Assembly (NCBI GenBank): GCA_029558835.1
Contig: JAKQDH010000012.1
Coordinates: 1-64,000, forward strand
Reading direction: 5' to 3'
DNA: 64,000 nucleotides
Source: Planctomycetota bacterium
Lineage (GTDB): Bacteria; Planctomycetota; Phycisphaerae; UBA1845
Below the pieces are notes generated by a model. That model was not told where the DNA came from, searched no databases, and worked only from the letters and a program-made list of their open reading frames with translations. This document shows positions 1 through 6,898 of the stretch, piece after piece (within the stretch, counting starts at the first letter, position 1; the number at the start of each line of letters is the position of its first letter). The translations under genes were made by a program, and so were the position numbers.

Positions 1-247
1 CGGCGCATGGTCCACGTCCATGGCGTCGCTTGCGGAGGAATGGCGATGAAACCCGTATCGAGCGTTTCCGCGGTACGTGGTCGAGCGCGCGGGTGCGAAG
101 CGTCCCCCCCGCGCACGTCCGATCATGCGGTTCTGCCCACTTGCTGCCGCTCGGGCTCTGTGCCGTCGGGTCGCGCCGGTGCGCCTTGCCCGCTCGCTTC
201 CGCACGGGCCCGGGCAGGCCGGGCGCGCAGGACCGGCAGCTCTCCTG

Positions 248-538
248 TCAGTTGGATGGCACCAGCATGGCCAGCAGCCAGGTGACGAGGCACGCGGCGA
301 TCAGCAGCAACAGCACGGCCGCCACGATCCGCGGTACCCGGTTGCTTGCCGGCCGGTAGATCGTCGGCCCGCCCGCCCCCAGCGGGGCTCCGCAGCCGGG
401 GCACCGCCGGTCTTCGGTGGCGGCCACCCCACGCCTGTCGCCCGGGGTCACCTCCACCCCGCACATCGGGCATACCCAGTCCAACCCGGGGTCCGCCTCG
501 GTCCCACCGGGGCGCCGCTCATCGGTTGCAGTGTTCAT
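248..538 (-). CDS. Small zinc-ribbon protein with C-terminal membrane anchor
   Basis: A 96-residue protein of unknown function. Two CxxC pairs (C23/C26 and C46/C49) form a probable zinc ribbon of about 30 residues. A basic, Tyr-containing linker leads to one hydrophobic helix (about 70-92) at the C-terminus, so the ribbon should face the cytoplasm on a tail-anchored protein. The start is well supported: a GGAGGAG motif lies about 8 bases before the ATG. A similar ribbon plus membrane helix layout forms the N-terminus of the fucosidase-like gene at 14117. The gene stands alone, and no specific role can be assigned. Confidence 0.72.
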   Translation of the reverse strand: MNTATDERRPGGTEADPGLDWVCPMCGVEVTPGDRRGVAATEDRRCPGCGAPLGAGGPTIYRPASNRVPRIVAAVLLLLIAACLVTWLLAMLVPSN

Positions 539-1737
539 GGCAGGTCTCCTCCGGCCGCGTGCCGCCCCCCTTGGGTTTCCGGGTGGAGGGGCCGATTGGC
601 CCGGGCCGGTCGGGCCGACACACTAACCGAACGTGCGCGAGTAGGCGCCGCCGACGCTGACCTTTGTCCGCTCTCTGAGGGTCGCGGTGGGGATCGGCCA
701 GCCCGCCCGGCTGCGAACGGAGAGCGTAAGCTAGCGACCTTATTCCGATGCGTGTCGGGACGGATCGGAACGGGGGTTGCTGATTGTGCGCGGTGTCTTC
801 GCTGGCTTCCTGTCGCGGTGCTGCCTGCTGGGCACGCGCCAGGCTGACTTCCTTGGGATTAGGGAACGGCATGAACATCACCGGGTACCTCGGGCCGGCC
901 AAGCACTTTCACAACACCTGGATCAGATCTCGGGAAGCACGCCGGACGGCCACGTGAAGGCCCGCGTGAGCCGCGGTGTACGGGGTCAAAGTGGGTGCGC
1001 CGCGCCGACCCGTGGGGGAGCGAGTCAGCGCGGCGCTGTGGTCGTCCGCGTCACAAGGGAGATGGAGTGACGCGAAGGGTGAGAACTAGTTAATAAGTCC
1101 GTCCCGGCTGCGGGATCTAACGCGACCCCAGAAGACGCAGCATCCGAGTTCGAGTGTCGGACGGGGTTGTCGGGTCGTCGATCGGCGCACCCGTACTCCC
1201 AACCGTTCGCCGGAACCCGGCGAACCCACCAGACGCCGCTCGGTCGCCCCGCCGCAAAATGAGGAATGGATGAGGCCGGAAACGTACCCGGGGCCGACCT
1301 CGGCGCCGTTCGCTGTACCGTATTGTTTATTGCCCCGGTCCCCGCGAAAGGCAAGTCGGCGCATGTCTTTTTTTTGCATCATTCCGTCGGGTGGGTGTCA
1401 CCTACGGGTACACAACCGCAGGTGAATACGCCGGCGGGCCGGTAAAGCTGGTCTGAACGCCCGCGGCCGGCGCTCAGTCGTCCGCAGCGGACTGGGCGCC
1501 TCGCGTCCCCCTCGGCCGAGCGGGTGCACCGCGTGGAGACCTGACGCCCGGCGGTCCCGCCCGGGCCCCACCGGCGGAGCGACAGACTCAGCCCCACCGA
1601 GCGGCCCCCCCATCCCTGAACGGCGCCGCGCTGCAGACCGACTGGAGGGACGGCACGCACAAGCCGACGCTGCCTGCCGGGCTCTCGGCAGGCCTACCTG
1701 TTGTTGCAGACGGGAATCCCGGGCGCGCGAAAAAACC

Positions 1738-1766
1738 TGGTGGCGCAGCGCTTGGCGATGCCACTC
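1738..1766. repeat. Half copy of GGTGGCATG-type element
   Basis: The segment reads like the right-hand end (GCGCAGCGCTTGGCCATGCCACC type, here slightly diverged) of the roughly 100-bp element seen at 26769, 29704, 52188 and 58472. The following bases resemble the GGTCGGTTCCCCGGTGACG flank found after the 29704 copy. The left end is missing. Confidence 0.4.
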
Positions 1767-1872
1767 TGTGCCGCTGGTCGGCTTCCCGGTGACCTGGAGC
1801 TATTCAGCAGCCCGTAGACAAACCTGGCGTCAGCGGCGGAGCCGGTAATGGCTGCCGGGTCTGGCGTCTTCT

Positions 1873-1897
1873 ACGTCGGCCGCGGGGCCGACGCTAC
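1873..1897. repeat. GTCGGCC palindrome, copy of dispersed repeat
   Basis: GTCGGCC and GGCCGAC arms around a 4-base loop, followed by GCTAC. It matches the end of the GTAGCGTCGGCC family seen at 4616, 21516, 34623, 44221 and 57060. It lies 16 bases past the stop of the minus-strand PhaR-like gene and could act as its transcript end, although there is no T tract. Confidence 0.5.
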
Positions 1898-1912
1898 TTG
1901 TCCAAGGGGCGG

Positions 1913-2269
1913 CTAGCCGGCCGCGGCCGCACAACTCAGCGGGGCGGCTGCGACCTCTTCCACGTCAGGGAAGAGGGGCTGCCGCAGCAGGGTGCGAAGC
2001 ACCTCGCGTTCGTTTCGCAGCACGGCCGTCAACAACGAGGTGGGCAGCAGGTCCACCTTGCCTTCCTCCCGATCCAGAATGAGTTGGAGCAGGATCAGGT
2101 TGGTGATGTCCGTTCCGCTGCGCGAGTCCGTGACCACCACGTCCTGCCCCTGTCGGACCAGGTTATGCACGTCCTGCAGGGTCACGTGGCGGCTGCGCGT
2201 GGCGTCGTAAAACCGACGGTTAGGGTACTTCTTGATCTGGAGCACTTGAGGCAACTGCTGGTCACTCAT
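1913..2269 (-). CDS. phaR: PhaR-type polyhydroxyalkanoate synthesis regulator
   Basis: A 118-residue protein. Residues 11-34 carry the hallmark of the PHB/PHA accumulation regulator DNA-binding domain (IKKYPNRRFYD, then a segment ending HVTLQDV). A second conserved stretch (TDITNLILLQLILDREE) follows at about 52-70. In other bacteria such proteins repress phasin and PHA genes and bind PHA granules. The frame is open upstream to 2344, but the ATG at 2269 has AAGG at good spacing and starts the conserved domain, so I use it. It is transcribed away from a thiolase gene, which fits acetoacetyl-CoA or PHA metabolism. No PHA synthase or reductase is in the window. Confidence 0.85.
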   Translation of the reverse strand: MSDQQLPQVLQIKKYPNRRFYDATRSRHVTLQDVHNLVRQGQDVVVTDSRSGTDITNLILLQLILDREEGKVDLLPTSLLTAVLRNEREVLRTLLRQPLFPDVEEVAAAPLSCAAAAG

Positions 2270-2315
2270 TCCACACCTTGGGTCGCTGATTTCGACGGTG
2301 CCTTCCACGGGGGTG

Positions 2316-2344
2316 ACAATATGGCCTTCGCGTCGCAGTGTCAA
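2316..2344 (-). promoter_or_regulatory. Probable sigma-70 promoter for phaR-like gene
   Basis: On the minus strand a perfect TTGACA (2344-2339) is followed after 17 bases by TATTGT (2321-2316). The gene start at 2269 lies 47 bases downstream of the -10. This also argues that the upstream in-frame extension is 5' untranslated leader. Confidence 0.55.
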
Positions 2345-2654
2345 TCGGCACCGCGGAAGTTGACGGTAACTTCATGCAGGACAAAGATTTACACGACGCT
2401 CCGCGGGCACCCGAGGACGGGGGCCGCGGCGCCACGTAGCGGGACGGCGGCGGCACTCGAACCAGTGATCGCGGCGGCACACCGGTCACAAGCGGAGCAT
2501 GCCCGTCACGGGGGCTTGGTGCCGCGGCCGGTGTCCAGGCAACGCAGCGCGACGGTCGCTTCGCGGTCGCCCGTTGCGGGACCTGCGCTTCTGCGGTATT
2601 TCAGGAACCTGGGGTGGGGGCAGGCGGACAACGAGTTTAACGGGAGTGAACCAC

Positions 2655-3836
2655 ATGCTGAAGAACATCTACGTGACCCACGGGGTGCGGACGCCCTTTG
2701 GATCTTTGAACGGCGCGCTGGCGGAGATGACCGCGGCCCAACTGGGCAGCGTGGTCATCCGGGAGGCGCTGCAACGCGCGGGGATCAAGGGTGAGGACGT
2801 TCACGAAGTCATCGTCGGCAACGTCATCCAGGCCGGCAGCGGACAGAACGTCGCCCGGCAGGCCTCAATCGGCGCCGGCATCCCCAGGAGCGTGGGCTGC
2901 ACGACGGTCAACAAGGTGTGCGGCTCCAGCATGCGCGCCATCATCGATGCCGCGCGGATCATCCAGTGCGGCGACGCCGGGGTGATCGTGGCGGCCGGCT
3001 GCGAGAGCATGACCAATGCTCCGTACATCCTCCGCAAAGCGCGCAGCGGCTACCGCATGGGGAACGGCGAGTTGATCGATGTCATGATCCACGACGGCCT
3101 GTGGGACGCCCACACCAATCAGCACATGGGCAACTGCGGCGAGCTGTGCTCCGCCAAGTACAACATCACGCGCGAGGAGCAGGACGTCTACTCGAACCAG
3201 AGCTATCAGGGCGCGATCAAGGCCTGGGAAGACGGCTCGTTCAAGCAGGAAGTCGTGCCGGTGGAGATCAAGACCCGCAAGGGCAGCGTCATCGTCGATA
3301 AGGACGAGGACCTTGCCAAGTACAAGGGTATGGAGGGGCTGCGCGGGCTGAAGCCGGCGTTCAAGAAAGACGGCGTCGTCACGGCGGGCAACGCCTCGAA
3401 CATTGATGACGGGGCCGCCGCCGTGATCGTCTTCGACGACGAGCACAAGCAGAAGCTCGGGCTCAAACCGGCCGCCCGCATCCTCGGCTACGACAGCTTC
3501 GCCACCGATCCGGAGTGGTTCACGATTGCGCCGTTGCACGCGATCAAGAAGCTGTGCGACAAGCTGCGCATCAAGCCGACGGACGTCGATCTGTACGAGA
3601 TCAACGAGGCCTTCGCGGTGGTGCCCATGGTGGCGATCAAGGAGCTGGGCCTGGACCGCGGCAGGGTCAACATCTTCGGCGGCGCGGTGGCGATCGGGCA
3701 CCCGATCGGCGCCAGCGGCGCCCGCATCGTGGTGACGCTGCTCAACGCGTTGAAGCAGCGCAACAAGAAACTGGGCATGGCCAGCGCCTGTCTGGGTGGC
3801 GGCGAGGCCACGGTGATCGCCGTCGAGCGCTGCTGA
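2655..3836 (+). CDS. Acetyl-CoA C-acetyltransferase (thiolase)
   Basis: A 393-residue thiolase, the usual length for the biosynthetic acetyl-CoA acetyltransferase family. It condenses two acetyl-CoA to acetoacetyl-CoA or cleaves in reverse. The nucleophilic cysteine is C89 in NKVCGSSM. The acid/base pair is H349 (GHPIGASGAR) and C379 (ACLGGGEA), with NEAFA before them. The ATG at 2655 follows GGGAGTGA. The frame is open about 150 bases further upstream, but that part has no thiolase similarity. It is divergent from the PhaR-like gene, consistent with PHB or ketone metabolism. A degradative role in beta-oxidation is not excluded, and I see no hydroxyacyl-CoA dehydrogenase nearby. Confidence 0.93.
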   Translation: MLKNIYVTHGVRTPFGSLNGALAEMTAAQLGSVVIREALQRAGIKGEDVHEVIVGNVIQAGSGQNVARQASIGAGIPRSVGCTTVNKVCGSSMRAIIDAARIIQCGDAGVIVAAGCESMTNAPYILRKARSGYRMGNGELIDVMIHDGLWDAHTNQHMGNCGELCSAKYNITREEQDVYSNQSYQGAIKAWEDGSFKQEVVPVEIKTRKGSVIVDKDEDLAKYKGMEGLRGLKPAFKKDGVVTAGNASNIDDGAAAVIVFDDEHKQKLGLKPAARILGYDSFATDPEWFTIAPLHAIKKLCDKLRIKPTDVDLYEINEAFAVVPMVAIKELGLDRGRVNIFGGAVAIGHPIGASGARIVVTLLNALKQRNKKLGMASACLGGGEATVIAVERC

Positions 3837-3910
3837 CGCGTCGGCCGCGTGCCTGCGGAACGCGGAACGACGTAAGTGGCTGACCTCGCGCTCTCGAGTT
3901 GCCGGAGCGG

Positions 3911-4564
3911 ATGTCGCGCGGCACACTCTCCGGCATGGACCAAACGGCGAGCGGGTTGGGCATTGCGTCTATCCCCGGGTCGGCCTTGCTGCGGGCGGCG
4001 CTGGTCGGCGCCATGGTGCTCGTTGCCGCGGCGGGCATCGGGTGGGAGGTGGGGCGCCGGCCGGGCAGTTGGCTGGCCCGCGCCACGGGCGTCTGGTTCG
4101 CACGTGTCGCCCGGCCGGTGCTGACGCAACGCAGTTGGCTACGGCGGGTGGCCATCATCGCCGGCAACAACTCGATTACCTGCGGTGTACTCGTGGTGGC
4201 TGGCGCGGGGGGACCGACGGCCTGGCTCGCGCTGGCGCTTGTCGGGCTTTGCCTGGGCTGTGCCCTGCGTTTCATGTTGCAGGCGGCCGACGGCACCGTG
4301 ACGGAAGCCGAATCGTCGTCGCGTCAACAGCTCCTGGCAGCGCTCGGGTTTCTGCTGAACCTGCTCGAAGTGCCGGCCATTCTGCTGAGCGTTGCCCTGA
4401 GCCTGACGCAGGGGGCCCTGGCTGACGTGCTCACCTGGGACGCGGCCGTGGGGCTGTTCGCTCGTTGGGTCCTGCCGCTGTTGCTGGTAGCGGCTGGGGG
4501 CGAGGCCCTATGGATGACCGTCTGTGACGTGCATCTCAAGGGACCGGACGAAGGCACCGGCTGA
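3911..4564 (+). CDS. Multi-pass membrane protein of unknown function
   Basis: About 217 residues with four or five hydrophobic segments (around 22-42, 75-95, 100-125, 135-170 and 185-205), separated by short Arg-rich loops. No known motif was recognised. It lies just after the thiolase on the same strand, but that does not define a role. The start is uncertain: the ATG at 3911 has GGAGCGG immediately upstream, while the ATG at 3935 lacks a ribosome site but removes a non-hydrophobic lead. Confidence 0.6.
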   Translation: MSRGTLSGMDQTASGLGIASIPGSALLRAALVGAMVLVAAAGIGWEVGRRPGSWLARATGVWFARVARPVLTQRSWLRRVAIIAGNNSITCGVLVVAGAGGPTAWLALALVGLCLGCALRFMLQAADGTVTEAESSSRQQLLAALGFLLNLLEVPAILLSVALSLTQGALADVLTWDAAVGLFARWVLPLLLVAAGGEALWMTVCDVHLKGPDEGTG

Positions 4565-4615
4565 CAGGTTGCCCCACACCAACGGTGCCCGTCCCTCGGT
4601 GGCGTGCAGGAGTCC

Positions 4616-4674
4616 GTAGCGTCGGCCCCCCCCGCGGGCGACCCGGGCTGTTGGCCGCGGGGCGCCGACGCTGC
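4616..4674. repeat. GTAGCGTCGGCC dispersed element
   Basis: The ends GTAGCGTCGGC and GCCGACGCTGC are near-perfect inverted repeats around a GC-rich core of about 35 bases. Same family as the copies at 44221-44300 and 57060-57160. Confidence 0.55.
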
Positions 4675-4730
4675 CCACGGAACCGTGCCGTGCCCGCCGA
4701 TGCCGCCCTGCATCCCGGTGCCAGAGTCAG

Positions 4731-4759
4731 TTGTCGCATGGCCGGAAGTCGCGGATAAT
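4731..4759 (+). promoter_or_regulatory. Probable promoter for Fur-family gene
   Basis: TTGTCG (4731-4736), a 17-base spacer and GATAAT (4754-4759), 54 bases before the ATG at 4813. Confidence 0.5.
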
Positions 4760-4812
4760 GCCGTCGGCCGGTTCGCTGCGCGGCCACGGTACGACGTTCG
4801 AGGGCCCTCTGC

Positions 4813-5358
4813 ATGTGGTCACCCCCTGCCGACTCCGTCCCCGAGGCGCAGGCCGCCTTTCGTTGCTACTTGCACGATCGCGGCATTCGTTACACGCGCC
4901 CGCGCCGGCTCATTCTTGAGTTCGTGCTCCAGTTGGACGACCACTTCGAGGCGGAACACCTGGTGGAAGCCCTGCGGCGGCAGGGACTGCCCGTAAGCAA
5001 GGCCACCGTGTATCGCACGCTGCCGCTGCTGGTCTCGTGCGGCATCCTCCGCCAGGTACGGTTCGATGCGAAGCAGGCCCACTACGAACGGGCCTTTGGC
5101 GCGGGCCCGCATGACCACATGGTCTGTCGGCGCTGCGGGCGCATCATCGAGTTCGCGGCCAACGACGTGCTCAAGCTCCGCCGGCGCATCGCGCGCGCCC
5201 ACCACTTCCACGTGATCAGTCACCGCTTTCAAATTTCCGGGCTGTGCTGGGAGTGCTCAATCACCTGCCCGGCCGCCAGGACCACGCTGCCCGTGCCGGT
5301 GGAACGGCGCCAGCGGCCCCGCCACACGTCGCGGCGCTCGCGCCGGCCGGTGCGGTAA
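4813..5358 (+). CDS. Fur-family metal-dependent transcriptional regulator
   Basis: A 181-residue Fur-superfamily repressor. The N-terminal winged helix (about 12-85) carries the RYTRPRRLILE segment and the recognition-helix motif VSKATVYRTLPLL. The dimerisation domain (90-150) has candidate metal ligands H90, E92, H100 and H102, plus two CxxC pairs (C105/C108 and C145/C148) typical of the structural zinc site. The subclass (Fur, Zur or PerR) cannot be fixed from sequence alone. The C-terminal 30 residues are a basic tail beyond the usual family length. GAGGG lies 7 bases before the ATG, and a good promoter is at 4731. It is transcribed alone. Confidence 0.88.
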   Translation: MWSPPADSVPEAQAAFRCYLHDRGIRYTRPRRLILEFVLQLDDHFEAEHLVEALRRQGLPVSKATVYRTLPLLVSCGILRQVRFDAKQAHYERAFGAGPHDHMVCRRCGRIIEFAANDVLKLRRRIARAHHFHVISHRFQISGLCWECSITCPAARTTLPVPVERRQRPRHTSRRSRRPVR

Positions 5359-5431
5359 GCAGACAGCCGCGAGTTCACCACGAAGGGCGGATGAGGAAGG
5401 CAAGAGGCAAGAGGAAGGAGGCAAGCGGGAG

Positions 5432-5492
5432 ACGTAGGGCGGGCTCTGCCTGCCGGGGAATAAACGTAGGGCGGGCTCGGCCCGCCGCTGAG
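5432..5492. repeat. Two tandem ACGTAGGGCGGGCTC repeats
   Basis: Two direct copies (5432-5458 and 5464-5492) of a unit starting ACGTAGGGCGGGCTC. The second ends in a GGCCCGCCGCTGAGAA tail. An inverted copy lies at 9361-9390, after pheS. Confidence 0.6.
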
Positions 5493-5591
5493 AACACGGA
5501 GAGCGGCCCCGCGCGTATCTGAATCCGCTCCGTGCCCTCCGTGTCTCCGTGGTGCGATACCGCGGGAATCACGGACCGGGCAAGACAGCTA

Positions 5592-6650
5592 TCAGCCGCC
5601 GGGCTGGCTTGACTTCTCATCGACAAACAAGGGACGCACCAGGAGGCCGGGGATAGTCAACTCGACCGCACGGTGCAGCGTTTGCCCGCGCGGGCCATCC
5701 ACCGTGACCCGCACGACATACGTGCCCGCGCTGCTGTAGCGATAGCGCGGCTCGGCCACCGGCGAAGTCGAGCCGTCGCCGAACTCCCAGCGAAACCGGC
5801 GCGGCTCATGTGAGCAACGCACCTTGAACTGCACCGTCTGTGGGTCGGCGGGATCCGGGGTAGACACACCGATGCGCACCAGCGGCCGGGTGCGCAGAAC
5901 TTCCTCGAAGAAATCCACCACCCCGTCACACTTGTCCCACTGGAGCGGTCCGAAGGAATCGGTGGTCACCACGGGGCTGCGGTCCGTGAGCCAGTCCGCA
6001 CAGCGCTGGCCGTCCTTGCCGTACAGCACGTCCGTGGCGCGATAGTGCACGAACACCGGCTGATACGGATCAAGGCAGGCCGCCGCGCCGGCGAGGGCGG
6101 CCTCATCATAAGCCGGCTGGGCAACGGCGACGGCGCGGAACACTTCCGGGTGGCGCAGGCCCGTGTGCAAGGCCGCCGGCGCCCCCCCACCCCACCCGTA
6201 AATGAAGATGCGGTCTTCCGAGACGTGCTGGCCCGCCTGCACGTTCCGCACGGCCGCCAGAATCCGCTCCTCGTCCGCCCGCAGCAGCTCGCGCTGGCGG
6301 TCGGCATTCCGACGCAGGCTCCAGCCCGTGCTCTCCAGCCGCGGTGCGATCACGAGCACCCCCTTTGACTCACCCACCGGTGCCCAGGCGGACATCTGCT
6401 TGCGCGGCGAGTCGGACACTCCGCCCGCGCAGACAACGAACACCGGCCAATCCTGCGCGGAGTCGTAAAGCGATGGGCGATACAGCAGGTACTCGCCGCC
6501 GAGCTCCGGCTCCTTGATCGTCTGGATGGACTCCCGCAGGCGCGATTGACCCGGCAGGCTGCACCCCGCGGCAGACAAGGCGGCGGCGAGGATCGCCTTC
6601 CCGAGTAGCCGAACCCAGGCGTCGTTGCGTGTAGGTGAGTGCTGGCGCAT
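5592..6650 (-). CDS. Lipoprotein with hydrolase-like domain and PKD domain
   Basis: A 352-residue exported lipoprotein: a hydrophobic segment ends in the lipobox LSAAGC (C30). Residues about 50-250 look like an alpha/beta-hydrolase of the PHB-depolymerase/esterase type (YLLYRPSLY, FVVCAGG, the elbow region at 150-156, and a late VVDFFEEVLRT). A PKD domain follows (about 274-335, FRWEFGDGS...YSSAGTYVVRVTV). The position expected for the Ser nucleophile reads GWGGG (152-156), so the catalytic serine appears to be missing. The protein may be a binding or scaffold derivative rather than an active esterase. No clear Shine-Dalgarno precedes the ATG. Confidence 0.78.
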   Translation of the reverse strand: MRQHSPTRNDAWVRLLGKAILAAALSAAGCSLPGQSRLRESIQTIKEPELGGEYLLYRPSLYDSAQDWPVFVVCAGGVSDSPRKQMSAWAPVGESKGVLVIAPRLESTGWSLRRNADRQRELLRADEERILAAVRNVQAGQHVSEDRIFIYGWGGGAPAALHTGLRHPEVFRAVAVAQPAYDEAALAGAAACLDPYQPVFVHYRATDVLYGKDGQRCADWLTDRSPVVTTDSFGPLQWDKCDGVVDFFEEVLRTRPLVRIGVSTPDPADPQTVQFKVRCSHEPRRFRWEFGDGSTSPVAEPRYRYSSAGTYVVRVTVDGPRGQTLHRAVELTIPGLLVRPLFVDEKSSQPGG

Positions 6651-6790
6651 GGCAGGTGATTCCCGTTATGCTCCGCTGGAGAAACCTCTAAGGCATCAGA
6701 GCCGGCAGCGCAAGCTGCGTACGTGTCTGGCGCTTCCCCCGTCGCAGAGAAGCACGCGTGTGCCCCAAGGGAGCGGCATTGCCTCCGCCG

Positions 6791-6866
6791 CCCTCACCCC
6801 TACCCTTCTCCCAGGGGGAGAGGGGTTCAGGCGCCGCACGCTCACCCTTGGGGGGACAGGGGTCAA
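6791..6866. repeat. CCCTCACCC...GGGGAGAGGGG palindromic element
   Basis: A full copy (6791-6825: CCCTCACCCC tail, then CCCTTCTCCC/GGGGGAGAGGGG hairpin) is followed by a partial copy to about 6866. It lies directly beyond the pheT stop on the minus strand and could form the transcript end. Confidence 0.65.
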
Positions 6867-6898
6867 GACGCTGCATGCTCACCCTTGCCCGTGCCGCG

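Larger units (their letters stand above)
539..1912. other. Gene-free 1.37 kb stretch with hairpins
   Basis: No open frame here has a credible start, family resemblance or Shine-Dalgarno. Several inverted repeats are visible: 743-770 (7-bp arms TTCCGAT/ATCGGAA), 1205-1225 (9-bp arms GTTCGCCGG/CCGGCGAAC with a 3-base loop) and 1673-1692 (CCTGCCG/CGGCAGG). A T tract lies near 1368. At about 1738-1766 is a half-copy of the GGTGGCATG element, and at 1873-1897 a GTCGGCC palindrome that follows the stop of the downstream minus-strand gene. An unrecognised structured RNA is possible, but none of the standard ones (tRNA, tmRNA, SRP RNA, RNase P) was recognised. Confidence 0.5.

Noticed and set aside
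1140..1170. tRNA-like GTTCGAGT segment
   Set aside because: A T-loop-like string is present but no acceptor, D or anticodon stems can be paired around it.
1366..1376. T tract as intrinsic terminator
   Set aside because: No stable hairpin lies directly before it on either strand, so it does not meet terminator criteria.
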